Shown one piece after another: positions 19,969 through 29,714 of a DNA stretch of 64,000 bases. Origin of the DNA: Glaciimonas sp. (GTDB taxonomy: Bacteria > Pseudomonadota > Gammaproteobacteria > Burkholderiales > Burkholderiaceae_D); contig JABBOV010000004.1 of the NCBI GenBank assembly GCA_012927625.1, positions 124,001-188,000 of the forward strand. Reading direction: 5' to 3'. A program made the position numbers and the translations under genes. The notes beneath the pieces are model-generated. The model did not search any database. It was given only the letters and a program-made list of their open reading frames with translations, and was not told where the DNA came from. How positions within the stretch are numbered: the stretch's first letter is position 1; each line of letters opens with the position of its first letter.

Positions 19969-21108
19969 TTATTTTCCCGGTTTTAGAACCACCTTAGTCC
20001 AGCCATCTTTGCGCGCATCGAAATTTTTATAGCCTTCCACTGCCTTGTCCAGCGGCAGCTCATGGGAGATAAGGAACGATGGCTTGGCTTTTCCCGCAGC
20101 AATCAGATTGCATAGCTTGCGGTTGTACGCTTTGACGTTGGCCTGGCCGGTACCAAAGTGCTGGCCCTTGACCCACAACTGGCCAAAGTCGAAAGCGATC
20201 TGACCTTGTTTGGCAAGTTTGTCTGAGGCGCCAGGGTCTTGCGGAATGAAAACGCCGACCACCCCGATACCGCCGGTCGCGCGCACCGTCTGGACCAAAT
20301 TATTCATTGTCAGGTTCGGCACCTCATGGCGTTTGTGGTCGCAGCATTGATAACCCACACATTCGCAGCCGCGGTCGGCTCCCAGGCCGCCGGTCAAGGC
20401 CAATACCTGATCCACGCTGGAGCCGTCGGAGTCGTCGATGGGAATAGCGCCGATTTTTTCGGCCAGCGCAAGTCGGTCCTTGTGTATATCGACCACCATG
20501 ACCTTGCTCGCACCTTTGATTATGGAGGAGTATGCCGCCATCAAACCAACCGGACCCGCACCGTAGATCACGACCGAATCACCTACTTGCACGCCGGCTA
20601 GCTCAGTGGCGTGATAACCGGTCGGAAATATATCGGATAGCATCACGTAATCGTTTTCTTTTTCTTCCGCATCGGGCGGCAGTACCAGACAGTTAAAGTC
20701 GGCATAGGGCACGCGTAGCAGTTCTGCCTGTCCGCCGCTGTAAGGCCCCATGCCTGCAAAGCCATATGCCGCGCCGGCGAAGCCCGGATTTGCGGTGAGG
20801 CAGAATCCGGTCAGCCCGCGTTCACAGTTTTCGCAAAATCCGCATCCAATGTTGAATGGCATACAAACCATGTCGCCGACTTTTATACGATCGATCGCGT
20901 TACCAATTTCAATAACGACCCCTAGATTTTCATGCCCGAAAATGTTGCCGGAATTAAAATCGGTTCTGCCTTCATACATATGCAGATCCGAGCCGCAAAT
21001 ATTGGTGGTGGTGATCTTCACCAGCACATCGGTGGCTTTTTCAATCCTGGCATCGGGAACTTCTTTGACCTCAATGTTGCGGGGGCTGTTGTATACGACT
21101 GCTCTCAT
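19969..21108 (-). CDS. fdhA: Zinc-dependent glutathione-independent formaldehyde dehydrogenase
   Basis: Medium-chain zinc alcohol dehydrogenase superfamily, 379 residues, likely oxidising formaldehyde with tightly bound NAD. Catalytic zinc site: ICGSDLHMYEGRTDF near residue 37 and GHEN near residue 58. Structural zinc cysteines: CGFCENCERGLTGFC near residues 88-102. Rossmann motif: VVIYGAGPVGLMAA near residue 171. The start at 21108 (MRAVVYNSPRNIEV) has AGGAG upstream; the longer frame to 21189 is rejected. It lies 85 bp downstream of an esterase gene on the same strand. Confidence 0.88.
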   Translation of the reverse strand: MRAVVYNSPRNIEVKEVPDARIEKATDVLVKITTTNICGSDLHMYEGRTDFNSGNIFGHENLGVVIEIGNAIDRIKVGDMVCMPFNIGCGFCENCERGLTGFCLTANPGFAGAAYGFAGMGPYSGGQAELLRVPYADFNCLVLPPDAEEKENDYVMLSDIFPTGYHATELAGVQVGDSVVIYGAGPVGLMAAYSSIIKGASKVMVVDIHKDRLALAEKIGAIPIDDSDGSSVDQVLALTGGLGADRGCECVGYQCCDHKRHEVPNLTMNNLVQTVRATGGIGVVGVFIPQDPGASDKLAKQGQIAFDFGQLWVKGQHFGTGQANVKAYNRKLCNLIAAGKAKPSFLISHELPLDKAVEGYKNFDARKDGWTKVVLKPGK

Positions 21109-21193
21109 ATCGATACTCCTTTTTAATAAAAGCGGCCACAGACTATCTGCCGGCGGCACGCAGTGACTAATAAAAATTACCAATGACAAAGAG

Positions 21194-22279
21194 TTAGCGC
21201 ACGCTCGAAAAAGCTTTCTTCAGTGCGTCCGCCGCAAGTTTTTCCGCAGCTTTTGCTTTTGGCACGACAGCGCCCATTCCAAAGAACTCGTGCGTCACAC
21301 CGGTGTATTCTTTATACGTAACCTTTACTCCGTCTTTTTTCAACCGGTCGGCGTAACTCTTTCCCTCTGAGCGCAATGGATCAATTTCCGCGCCAATCAC
21401 CGTAGCCGACGGCAGTCCTTTCAAGGTGACTGCTTTCATGGGCAATGCGTACGGATTTTCGCTGTCTTCTTCCTTGCTGGAGTAGTGCTTGAAGAACCAA
21501 TGCATCATGGCTTTATTGAGCGGTTTGGCTTCCGCGTTTTCTTGATAAGAAGGGGTATTGAAGCCGTTATTGACGACCGGGTAGATCAGTAATTGATGCA
21601 CTGGCAAAGGCGCTTGCTTGTCCCGCGCCATCAGCGACACCACCGCCGCCAAGTTGCCTCCGGCACTTTCGCCGCCTACCGCAACACGTTTTGGATCTCC
21701 ATTGATTTCTGTGGCATGTTCCAGTACCCAGGTGTAGGCAGCATAGGCATCGTTGGGTGCTGCAGGAAATTTATGTTCGGGCGCCAGGTGATAGTCCACT
21801 GCCACCATGATGGCTTGCGCACCTTTGGCTAAGGCGCGAGGCGAGGCATCGTAGGTTTTTGTATCTGCGATGACAAAGCCGCCACCGTGGTAGTACAGCA
21901 TGACGGGAAAGGGCCCTTTTCCTTGCGGGGTATAGATGTGAATCGGAATTTCACCCACCGGTCCTGGAATTGTCATGTCTTTTACACTTACGCCCGGTTC
22001 GGGGTCTGTACTCTTTCCTTGACTCTCTAATACTTTCTTGACCGCATCTGCCGGAGTGGGCTGTTTGCGTGCTTCTTCTGGCGTTAAGGTTTCAAGCGGT
22101 TTCGGTCCGAGCGTAGCCAGTGCATCCAATACTTTTTGCATATGGGGTTCGGCTTTTGACTGCTTGCTTGCTGATTTTGCTTCATTTTTCATGTCATTTT
22201 TTGCGTCATTTGCTTGGGCATAAACGAAGCCGGCAGTCAGTAGGAGTGCGGTGGAAGCAATAAAATATTTTTTTTTCAT
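21194..22279 (-). CDS. Exported alpha/beta hydrolase (HSL-family esterase/lipase)
   Basis: 361-residue carboxylesterase of the hormone-sensitive-lipase (bHSL) family. A cleavable signal peptide is evident (MKKKYFIASTALLLTAGF, then VYAQA), followed by a Lys/Asn/Ala-rich stretch. The oxyanion-hole motif HGGGF and nucleophile elbow GESAGG are intact. The probable acid Asp is in IDPLRSEG and the His in VTHEFFGM near the C-terminus. The start at 22279 gives the signal peptide; the longer frame to 22345 does not. Periplasmic or secreted location is inferred. Confidence 0.88.
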   Translation of the reverse strand: MKKKYFIASTALLLTAGFVYAQANDAKNDMKNEAKSASKQSKAEPHMQKVLDALATLGPKPLETLTPEEARKQPTPADAVKKVLESQGKSTDPEPGVSVKDMTIPGPVGEIPIHIYTPQGKGPFPVMLYYHGGGFVIADTKTYDASPRALAKGAQAIMVAVDYHLAPEHKFPAAPNDAYAAYTWVLEHATEINGDPKRVAVGGESAGGNLAAVVSLMARDKQAPLPVHQLLIYPVVNNGFNTPSYQENAEAKPLNKAMMHWFFKHYSSKEEDSENPYALPMKAVTLKGLPSATVIGAEIDPLRSEGKSYADRLKKDGVKVTYKEYTGVTHEFFGMGAVVPKAKAAEKLAADALKKAFSSVR

Positions 22280-22626
22280 GTCAAGTTCTTTCTGATTGTT
22301 ATTCAAAATTGATCGGATGTATTTCTGGACATTACAAATATTCAAACCCGTCTAATTTGTCGTATCCCCCTCGAATGGACAGTGCGTTGCCGCGCGGAGT
22401 TCGATAGATTCGTCATGGCATTTTCTTGTTCGACCCGTTACGCAGCAATTGGTTGAAATTAATGCACAAATGCGCCGATTTCAAGCAGAGGTTGATCGGC
22501 GTAGGTTTTAAAATTAGATTATTTGAGCGAGGTCAAACTAGGAAGTCAAAATATTGCTAAGGATTAACCTGTGCTGTCTCGATTGAGAATGCCGACGTCA
22601 GACTTTTTTAGTGCAGTTTTATTGCG

Positions 22627-22697
22627 GGAGTATCGCGAAAAATACTGCCTTCTCCGCATATATTCATTGCTTGTATTGAAAATACGTCATCCAGTAT
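22627..22697 (+). repeat. 71-bp dispersed intergenic repeat, copy G
   Basis: It lies in the 432-bp gap between the esterase gene and DUF1499. Blocks are GGAGTAT (22627-22633), CGCAT (22655-22659), GAAAATAC and AGTAT (22693-22697), with spacers of 21, 18 and 7 nt. The rest of the gap (22280-22626) shows no gene or clear signal. Confidence 0.8.
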
Positions 22698-22711
22698 TCC
22701 TTATCGGCAAG

Positions 22712-23200
22712 TTACTGTGCTGCAAATGCGCTTCGAACCGCTTCCAGTCGTTTGCGGTTGGCGCCAAAATCCTTGCTCCCCAAACGCGATGCCGAGCGCA
22801 TCTGGATTACGCCGGATTGTGCGTCGAGTGCAAACTCGACATCGTCGATGTACTTCATCAGCGGCGTCTGGAATTGCGCATACAGGTAGCCGGGTTCGGC
22901 GCTGATGACGGTAGCGCCACCCATGCCGCGCACGATGGCGGTCAACTTGATGAAAGCCGCTTTGGCGTCGCCGCGATAGGCAAGCGGGGCGATCACGTGA
23001 TAATCGGTGTGCGGATGCAGTGCGGCCTGGCTGGAAACGCTGTTCCAGGCGTCAGCCCGCGGCGCTTTTAGCTGGCCGTTGTGCAGCCCCAGATCGGTCG
23101 GCTGTTTTCCGCCGAGCAATCCGGCTTGGCCGACCGCCAGCACCAGCAGCGGAATGACGACGAACACGACAATAGCGATTACGCGAAGAGTTTGGCTCAT
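22712..23200 (-). CDS. DUF1499 membrane-anchored protein
   Basis: 162-residue protein with one N-terminal membrane helix (LRVIAIVVFVVIPLLVLAVG) and a soluble DUF1499 domain (about residues 40-160). That domain includes GATVISAEPGYLYAQFQTPLMKYIDDVEF and ends with the family motif SRLGSKDFGANRKRLEAVR. The function of DUF1499 is unknown. The start at 23200 is used; the longer frame to 23419 runs into the divergent phosphodiesterase gene. The two genes are divergent with 42 bp between starts. Confidence 0.8.
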   Translation of the reverse strand: MSQTLRVIAIVVFVVIPLLVLAVGQAGLLGGKQPTDLGLHNGQLKAPRADAWNSVSSQAALHPHTDYHVIAPLAYRGDAKAAFIKLTAIVRGMGGATVISAEPGYLYAQFQTPLMKYIDDVEFALDAQSGVIQMRSASRLGSKDFGANRKRLEAVRSAFAAQ

Positions 23201-23242
23201 GATGGGCGGCTGGCTGGTATCAATGATTGGTATATTACCGTC

Positions 23243-24043
23243 ATGCTTAAAACTCTGTGGCCCTATCCAAAAATCGTCGCCCATCGCGGTGGCGGCGCGC
23301 TGGCTCCCGAAAACACACTGGCGGCGATGCGTTGCGGCCTGGCACATGGTTTTCATGCGGTCGAGTTCGATGTGATGTTGAGCCGGGACGCGATTCCGGT
23401 GCTGATGCATGACGAGCAATTCGGCCGCACCGTCAGTGGTGTTGGCAGCGTGCCGACGACTAGCGCTTTAGAATTGGCGGGGTTGGATGCCGGTAGCTGG
23501 TTTGGCGACGCATTTGCCGGCGAGCCGGTACCGAGCTATGCGCAGGTAGCGGCGTTTTGCCGGGCACAGGCAATCTGGATGAATGTCGAAATCAAGCCGG
23601 CCGTTGGTTTCGAGGTCGCAACCGGTCGCGTGACGGCGGCTTTGACGCGGCAATTGTTTGCTGCCGAAATTGCAACTGCAGGCGTCGCTTCGCGTGCTTT
23701 GCCCTTGTTTTCTTCATTTTCTTTTGAGGCATTGATGGCGGCCCGGGCCGCTGCGCCTGAAATTCCGCGTGGCTATCTGGTGGATACGATTCCGGCCGAC
23801 TGGCACGCACGGTTAGTTGCGTTGGCGGCAGTTGCGCTGCACACCAATCATCAAAACCTGTCGCGCAAATTGGCGCAGCAGGTAAAAGCGGCGGGTTATG
23901 GTCTCTTTTGTTATACCGTCAACGACCCGGCGCGGGCCACGGAAATTCTTTCCTGGGGCGTGGACGGATTTTGCACCGACCGCATCGACCTGATCGGCGC
24001 TGATTTTTCGCTGGGTGCGGCGGTCGTAATTGCAGACAAATAG
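23243..24043 (+). CDS. ugpQ: Glycerophosphodiester phosphodiesterase
   Basis: Hydrolyses glycerophosphodiesters to glycerol-3-phosphate and the alcohol; 266 residues, cytoplasmic UgpQ type (no signal peptide). Key residues lie in IVAHRGGGALAPENT (catalytic His and metal Glu, about residue 12-25), VEFDVMLSRD (metal site) and VLMHDEQFGRTVSG (second catalytic His). The C-terminal YTVNDPARATEILSWGVDG is typical. The start at 23243 is chosen; the upstream extension overlaps the divergent DUF1499 gene. Confidence 0.9.
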   Translation: MLKTLWPYPKIVAHRGGGALAPENTLAAMRCGLAHGFHAVEFDVMLSRDAIPVLMHDEQFGRTVSGVGSVPTTSALELAGLDAGSWFGDAFAGEPVPSYAQVAAFCRAQAIWMNVEIKPAVGFEVATGRVTAALTRQLFAAEIATAGVASRALPLFSSFSFEALMAARAAAPEIPRGYLVDTIPADWHARLVALAAVALHTNHQNLSRKLAQQVKAAGYGLFCYTVNDPARATEILSWGVDGFCTDRIDLIGADFSLGAAVVIADK

Positions 24044-24151
24044 CTGCTTAATGGCCGGTAACTGGCGGGTAAATGCCATTTACGCATCACGTATAATCGT
24101 TTTTCTTGCAAAGCATTTTTTATAACGCATTCTTATTTTTAGCCAAAGCAC

Positions 24152-26773
24152 ATGAACTCGTCCGAAATCCGCGATAAATTCCTCCAGTTTTACGAATCCA
24201 AGGGCCATACGGTGGTGCGCTCATCGAGCCTGATTCCCGGCAATGACCCGACCTTGTTGTTCACTAATTCCGGCATGGTGCAGTTCAAAGACGTGTTTTT
24301 GGGCCAGGACAAGCGCAATTACACTCGCGCCACCACCGCGCAGCGCAGCCTGCGTGCCGGCGGCAAGCACAACGATCTGGAAAACGTCGGCTACACCGCG
24401 CGCCACCATACTTTTTTCGAGATGCTGGGTAATTTTTCGTTCGGCGATTATTTCAAACGCGACGCGATCCATTACGCATGGGAATTGCTGACTTCGGTCT
24501 ATAAGATGCCGCCAGAAAAGCTGTGGGTGACGGTTTATTTCGAGGATGACGAAGCGTATGCGATCTGGGAGAAAGAAATCGGCGTGCCAGCCGAGCGCAT
24601 TATTCGCATTGACGACAACAAGGGCGCACGCTATGCGTCGGACAACTTTTGGCAGATGGCGGAGACTGGCCCGTGCGGTCCGTGCAGCGAGATTTTTTAC
24701 GATCACGGCGCTGAAATCTGGGGCGGGCCTCCGGGCAGTGCCGAGGAAGATGGCGACCGTTACATCGAGATATGGAATCTGGTCTTCATGCAGTTCAACA
24801 AGGACGAGAAAGGCGTGCTGCATCCGTTGCCAAAACCTTGTATCGACACCGGCATGGGACTGGAGCGCATCACCGCAGTGCTGCAGCATGTGCATTCGAA
24901 TTACGATATCGACAGCTTCCAGACGCTGATCATCGCTGCGGCGCGTGAAACCGGCTGCATGGATTTGACTGACAATTCACTCAAAGTGATTGCCGATCAT
25001 ATTCGCGCCTGCTCCTTCCTGGTGGTCGATGGCATCATCCCTGGCAATGAAGGGCGCGGCTATGTACTGCGCCGTATCGTGCGCCGCGCTTTGCGCCACG
25101 GTCACAAGCTGGGCCAGACCAAACCGTTCTTTTTCAAGCTGGTTAAGGATCTGGTGGGCGTGATGGGCAATGCCTATCCAGAGCTGACTGATGCCGCATC
25201 TCGCGTCGAGCAGGTATTGCAGCAGGAAGAAGAACGTTTCGGCGAAACACTGGAACACGGCATGAAACTGCTGGAAACCGCGCTAGCCAAGAATAACAAA
25301 AAGCTCGACGGTGATACCGCCTTCGCCTTGTATGACACTTTTGGTTTCCCGCTTGACCTGACTGCCGACATCTGTCGCGAACGTAATATCACGCTGGACG
25401 AGGCAGGTTTCGATGCTGCTATGGCGCGCCAGAAGTCGACCGCGCGCGCCGCCGGCAAGTTCAAGATGGCGGCTGGTATCGAATACAGCGGCGACAAGAC
25501 CCAATTCGTCGGTTACGACCGTTTGACCGAGGCCGGCAAAGTCGTTGCGCTATATGTGGACGGCAGCGCGGTACTGTCGATTACGGCGGGCCAGCATGCG
25601 ATTGTGGTGCTCGATAGCACGCCGTTCTATGCCGAATCGGGTGGACAGGCGGGCGACTCCGGGGTGCTGGAATCGGTCTATGGCACCGATACGGCGAGCT
25701 TTGAAGTGGAAGATACCCAAAAGATTCAGGCTAACGTGTTCGGCCATCACGGTATTTTGAACCAAGGTCTGCTATCTGTTGGCGATACGCTCAATGCGCA
25801 GGTTGATGCGGCTGTGCGCGCACACAGCATGCGCAACCATTCGGCCACGCATTTGATGCACAAGGCGTTGCGTGAAGTGCTGGGCAGCCATGTGGCGCAA
25901 AAAGGCTCACTGGTCGACGCCGACAAGACCCGCTTCGATTTCAGCCATAACGCACCAATGACGGCTGACGAGATCAGTCGCGTCGAAGACATCGTCAACC
26001 GCGAAATTCTCGCCAACGTTGCGACCCAATCGCAAGTGATGTCGTACGACGATGCGGTCAAGCACGGCGCGATGGCGCTGTTCGGCGAAAAATACGGCGA
26101 CGAAGTGCGGGTGCTGGACATCGGTTCCTCGCGTGAATTGTGCGGCGGCACGCATGTGTCGCGCACTGGCGACATCGGCTTGTTCAAGATCGTCGCTGAA
26201 GGCGGCGTCGCGGCCGGTATTCGCCGCGTCGAAGCCGTCACCGGCGAAGGCGCGCTGGCGCTGGTGCAGACCCTGAGTCGCCGCTTGCAGGACGCCGCCG
26301 CTGCGCTGAAAGCGCAACCGGAAGAATTGACGCAACGCATTATGCAAGTGCAGGACACTATCAAAACACTGGAAAAAGAAGTTGCCGCGCTCAAATCCAA
26401 ACTCGCTTCCGGCCAAGGCGATGAGTTGCTCAAGCAAGCGGTGCTTGTAAACGGCATCAAGGTGCTGGCTGCAACGCTCGATGGCGCCGACGTGGCGACG
26501 TTGCGCGAAACTATGGATAAGCTCAAGGACAAACTGAAAACCGCCGCCATCGTGCTGGCCGCCGTCAATGACGGCAAGGTCAGCCTGATCGCCGGCGTGA
26601 CTGCCGACGCGACTGCAAAAGTCAAAGCCGGTGAACTGGTCAACTTCGTGGCGCAGCAGGTCGGCGGCAAAGGCGGCGGCCGCGCCGACATGGCGCAAGC
26701 CGGCGGCACCGATCCGAGCGGTCTGGCGCAAGCGCTGGCCGGCGTTGCGGCTTGGGTCGGCGAGCGCATCTGA
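24152..26773 (+). CDS. alaS: Alanyl-tRNA synthetase
   Basis: Charges tRNA-Ala and edits mischarged Ser/Gly; 873 residues, the normal length. The N-terminus [19 protein letters not shown], class II catalytic core, editing-domain zinc motifs [11 protein letters not shown] (near residue 565) and [12 protein letters not shown] (near residue 665), and the C-terminal C-Ala domain ending in [15 protein letters not shown] are intact. A TATAAT hexamer at 24092-24097 is a possible -10 site. A 340-codon frame opposite its 3' half is an antisense shadow. Confidence 0.97.
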   Translation: MNSSEIRDKFLQFYESKGHTVVRSSSLIPGNDPTLLFTNSGMVQFKDVFLGQDKRNYTRATTAQRSLRAGGKHNDLENVGYTARHHTFFEMLGNFSFGDYFKRDAIHYAWELLTSVYKMPPEKLWVTVYFEDDEAYAIWEKEIGVPAERIIRIDDNKGARYASDNFWQMAETGPCGPCSEIFYDHGAEIWGGPPGSAEEDGDRYIEIWNLVFMQFNKDEKGVLHPLPKPCIDTGMGLERITAVLQHVHSNYDIDSFQTLIIAAARETGCMDLTDNSLKVIADHIRACSFLVVDGIIPGNEGRGYVLRRIVRRALRHGHKLGQTKPFFFKLVKDLVGVMGNAYPELTDAASRVEQVLQQEEERFGETLEHGMKLLETALAKNNKKLDGDTAFALYDTFGFPLDLTADICRERNITLDEAGFDAAMARQKSTARAAGKFKMAAGIEYSGDKTQFVGYDRLTEAGKVVALYVDGSAVLSITAGQHAIVVLDSTPFYAESGGQAGDSGVLESVYGTDTASFEVEDTQKIQANVFGHHGILNQGLLSVGDTLNAQVDAAVRAHSMRNHSATHLMHKALREVLGSHVAQKGSLVDADKTRFDFSHNAPMTADEISRVEDIVNREILANVATQSQVMSYDDAVKHGAMALFGEKYGDEVRVLDIGSSRELCGGTHVSRTGDIGLFKIVAEGGVAAGIRRVEAVTGEGALALVQTLSRRLQDAAAALKAQPEELTQRIMQVQDTIKTLEKEVAALKSKLASGQGDELLKQAVLVNGIKVLAATLDGADVATLRETMDKLKDKLKTAAIVLAAVNDGKVSLIAGVTADATAKVKAGELVNFVAQQVGGKGGGRADMAQAGGTDPSGLAQALAGVAAWVGERI

Positions 26774-27059
26774 GGTGTGTTAAGGACAACGGGCTTTATC
26801 TGAGTTCAGGTTTGGCCCGGTTTGCGGCGTTGCGCAGTTCACTGATTCATACTGATCGGTGCTGATGTGCTTATGTATAGAATTGAACGCAATATGTTGT
26901 TTTTAATGACATTAACGTACATTTTTTCATATTTCGCACCAATTTATTGCACGCCAAAGTCGCGATTAAAAATTATTTTGTTGCGACGCACCATCAAAAG
27001 ACGTTTTCTGTAAAATTTGGCGTATTATTTGAAGACCAAATTATCTACGGATAGAAATC

Positions 27060-27287
27060 ATGCAATTTAATAAAGAAATAGATGCACGTGGTCTCAATTG
27101 CCCTTTGCCTATTCTGAAGACCAAAAAAGCATTATCTGAAATGCTGAGTGGTCAAGTGTTGCACGTGCTGGCAACAGATCCTGGCTCGGTTCGAGATTTT
27201 CAGGCGTTTTCAAAACAGACCGGTAATGAATTGTTGTCGCATGAAGTACATGATCGGGAATTTGAGTATTACGTCAAACGTAAGTAA
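27060..27287 (+). CDS. TusA-family sulfur-carrier protein
   Basis: 75-residue protein with the TusA/SirA fold: DARGLNCPLPILKTKKAL near residue 8 contains the CPxP motif whose cysteine carries persulfide sulfur. The rest (ATDPGSVRDFQAFSKQTGNELL) matches the family. It may deliver sulfur for tRNA thiolation or molybdenum cofactor-type pathways, which cannot be decided here. It is monocistronic between alaS and the ABC importer, preceded by a 286-bp gap in which nothing was recognised. Confidence 0.88.
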   Translation: MQFNKEIDARGLNCPLPILKTKKALSEMLSGQVLHVLATDPGSVRDFQAFSKQTGNELLSHEVHDREFEYYVKRK

Positions 27288-27645
27288 TTTTCACAATAAA
27301 TCCCTCTTTTTGCCGAGGCAATCAACAAGACAAGCGCCCAGTCCGCTAACGTGATTACGGTTTTGGACTGCCTTGCTCGAAATAGCTTGGATGGTGTTTT
27401 CCCTGCCAACGTCCACAGTATTACTCCCGGTGTTTTGTTCAAAAACGATCGGTGTACTCATTTCCCCCGCTATACCCCCCTCCGAACGTCATTTCCAAAA
27501 AATATGAATCCCTGTTGGTTTGATCGATACACCTCAAAATCAGTAATAAGGTAGTTCCGCGCGCATAGCCGTGCTCAAGCGTTCAGTGCTTGTGGTTCCT
27601 GCATCCCCAAGAACTATTGCTGGTTGCATGGCGGCGCAATATGTG

Positions 27646-27690
27646 TGCGGAAATCCAGCCTAGGATTGTCAGCTTAATGCGGAAATCCAG
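27646..27690 (+). promoter_or_regulatory. Paired 13-bp direct repeat upstream of the ABC importer (candidate activator sites)
   Basis: TGCGGAAATCCAG occurs exactly at 27646-27658 and again at 27678-27690, 32 bp apart start to start, or about three helical turns. The second copy ends 87 bp before the -24/-12 site at 27777. This geometry fits upstream activator sites of a sigma-54 enhancer-binding protein. Ten of the 13 bases (GGAAATCCAG) recur at 30688-30697 ahead of the sensor kinase gene. The 27288-27645 stretch holds no supported gene. Confidence 0.55.
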
Positions 27691-27776
27691 AAAATTCCTT
27701 TTTTAAATCTCTAAAAATTTTATAAATATTTCTTTATATTCATGATGTTAGGTGAATATCCTGCGATTTTTTGCGG

Positions 27777-27793
27777 CTGGTATGAAAGATGCT
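27777..27793 (+). promoter_or_regulatory. Candidate sigma-54 (-24/-12) promoter of the ABC importer operon
   Basis: CTGGTATGAAAGATGCT carries GG and GC at exactly the spacing of the sigma-54 consensus YTGGCACG-N4-TTGCW, with TGG, A, G and TGCT conserved. A start site would fall about 65 bp before the substrate-binding protein ATG at 27869. Confidence 0.55.
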
Positions 27794-27868
27794 ATTACAA
27801 CAGGCAGCGTATTGATGCAGCGCGCCCGAAATACAGTGCATACGATAAATCCAAAACAGGAGAAGACA

Positions 27869-28864
27869 ATGAATTCAAAACACCATATCAAGACATTTCT
27901 CGCCACGCATACTCTGGCTGCACTCGTTGCGGTGGCTGGGTTCCCGCTGGTTGCGAACGCCGCTGACCTGGTTCGCCTGGGCAATTTGAAATTCGCCCAT
28001 TACGGAGCGGTCGCTTACATGAAAGAAATTGCACCCAAGTACAACCTGAAAATTGAAGAACGGGTATTTGCCAAGGGGCTCGATATCGTCCCGGCGATCA
28101 TCGCGGGTGAAATCGATGTATCGGCCAGTGCGCTGGAAGCGGCGATATCAGGCCGGGCCAGCGGGGTCAAGGTGTATCTGGTAGGCGGGTTTGCGAAAGG
28201 CGGTGTGCGCATCGTCGGGCGCTCCGATCTGAATATTCGCAGCATTGCCGAACTCAAAGGCAAAAAAGTCGGTGTTACCAGAGGCGGCCCACAGGAAATT
28301 CTGCTATTCACCGAGCTCGCAAAAAACCATCTGACATGGTCGGATAAACCGGGTAAGGATGTTCAGATAATGTATATGGGATACCCTGATCTGAATCAGG
28401 CCCTGATGACCAAAAACATCGATGCGATGAGCCAGTCAGAGCCTTATTCCACCCAGGCGCTGAACAAAAAATATGGCTCGGAAATCTTGCGTCCGTATGA
28501 CACTCCGCTTGGCGAACCGGTGCGGGCATTGGTGATGACGGAAAAAATGTACAAGGAACGTCCTGACGTCGCAGCACGTTTCATGCAGTGCTTTGTGGCG
28601 GCCACCCGCCATTTCATCAGCGATCCTATAGCGGCCGAGAATTATGTCCGTACATCGATGTTCAGGAATCAGGTCAGCAGCGAGGATTACCGTGACGCGA
28701 TGGAGAACGCTTCCTTTACCGATGATATTTCGATCAATCACGTGCAATTGACGACCGATTATATGGTGAAGTACGGTATTGGGAAGATGGCAATTCCCCC
28801 GGCAGCGCTCGATTGGGTGAAACTCGATTTGCTGGAAGCGGCCAAGAAGTCGATCAAGAATTGA
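27869..28864 (+). CDS. NitT/TauT-type ABC transporter substrate-binding protein
   Basis: Periplasmic binding protein of the SsuA/TauA/NrtA class, 331 residues. It has a signal peptide (start MNSKHHIKTFLATHTLAALV, cleavage near VANA-AD), then an SsuA/THI5-like domain (VRLGNLKFAHYGAVAYMKE; LKGKKVGVTRGGPQEILL near residue 130). The start at 27869 has a strong AGGAGA ribosome binding site; the longer frame from 27752 is rejected. Permease and ATPase genes follow with 13- and 12-bp gaps. The substrate is unknown; family members bind sulfonates, nitrate, aromatic acids or pyrimidine precursors. The neighbouring DctB/DctD-like pair probably controls it. Confidence 0.88.
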   Translation: MNSKHHIKTFLATHTLAALVAVAGFPLVANAADLVRLGNLKFAHYGAVAYMKEIAPKYNLKIEERVFAKGLDIVPAIIAGEIDVSASALEAAISGRASGVKVYLVGGFAKGGVRIVGRSDLNIRSIAELKGKKVGVTRGGPQEILLFTELAKNHLTWSDKPGKDVQIMYMGYPDLNQALMTKNIDAMSQSEPYSTQALNKKYGSEILRPYDTPLGEPVRALVMTEKMYKERPDVAARFMQCFVAATRHFISDPIAAENYVRTSMFRNQVSSEDYRDAMENASFTDDISINHVQLTTDYMVKYGIGKMAIPPAALDWVKLDLLEAAKKSIKN

Positions 28865-28877
28865 GACGGGGATCAAC

Positions 28878-29702
28878 ATGAATCTCTCTTTTCTCAAAAA
28901 AATACTGTACGGCGCGATCGTGCCCTTGATTGCGCTGGCGCTGTGGCAGACGCTATCGTCACTTGGATTTCTTAATCCTCAGATCGTGCCGTCGCCGCTG
29001 GCGGTGGTGCGCAAGTGGGGCGAATATCTGGCGCCGACAGAAGCCTATTCTCCTGAACTGGGGAGTTATGCATTGTGGCTCTTGTCCGGCGAATTGCTGA
29101 ACGACGCCTATGCCAGCATGTCGCGCGTGATTGGCGGATTCCTGATCGGTGCGGTGCTGGCGCTGCCGCTCGGGCTGTTGATGGGGACGAATAAAACGAT
29201 CTACAAATTGTTCGATCCGCTGATTCAAGTGCTGCGTCCGATTCCGCCGATTGCGTATATTCCTTTGGCGATTTTATGGTTCGGCTTAGGTAATCCTCCC
29301 GCGTTCTTTTTAATCAGCATCGGTTCATTTTTTCCAATCCTGATGAACACCATTGCCGGTGTGCGTCATGTCGATGGTATTTATATCCGGGCCGCGCGCA
29401 ATCTTGGCGCAGGGCAAATGACCATGTTCCGGCGCGTGATTTTGCCGGCAGCCACGCCGTATATTTTGACCGGCGCCCGGATTGGCATGGGAACCGCATT
29501 TATTGTTGTGATCGTGGCGGAGATGATCGCCGTCAACAATGGCCTTGGATTTCGGATTTTGGAAGCCCGCGAGTATTTCTGGTCGGACAAAATCATCGCC
29601 GGGATGTTTACCATCGGCTTCTTCGGCCTGATGATCGATCTTGCAATGAACGCGTTGAATAACCACTTGCTGAAGTGGCATCGCGGGCTCGAACACAACT
29701 AA
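28878..29702 (+). CDS. NitT/TauT-type ABC transporter permease
   Basis: Inner-membrane permease of the SsuC/TauC class, 274 residues, with about six membrane helices. The first helix is near residue 12-30. The conserved IGGFLIGAVLALPLGLLMG region is near residue 88, and the coupling loop is AARNLGAGQMTMFRRVILPA near residue 172. The ribosome binding site is weak (GGGGAT). It lies between the substrate-binding protein and ATPase genes in one operon. Confidence 0.92.
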   Translation: MNLSFLKKILYGAIVPLIALALWQTLSSLGFLNPQIVPSPLAVVRKWGEYLAPTEAYSPELGSYALWLLSGELLNDAYASMSRVIGGFLIGAVLALPLGLLMGTNKTIYKLFDPLIQVLRPIPPIAYIPLAILWFGLGNPPAFFLISIGSFFPILMNTIAGVRHVDGIYIRAARNLGAGQMTMFRRVILPAATPYILTGARIGMGTAFIVVIVAEMIAVNNGLGFRILEAREYFWSDKIIAGMFTIGFFGLMIDLAMNALNNHLLKWHRGLEHN

Positions 29703-29714
29703 TCAGGAGACAAT

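Noticed and set aside
21114-21120. GGAGTAT on the minus strand ahead of the formaldehyde dehydrogenase gene as a repeat copy
   Set aside because: Only the first block is present; it is the ribosome binding site of that gene.
25747-26769. 340-codon frame on the minus strand opposite alaS
   Set aside because: Antisense shadow of a complete, well-conserved alaS.
27351-27554. 67-codon frame after the TusA-like gene
   Set aside because: No ribosome binding site, no recognised domain, and a composition like random translation.
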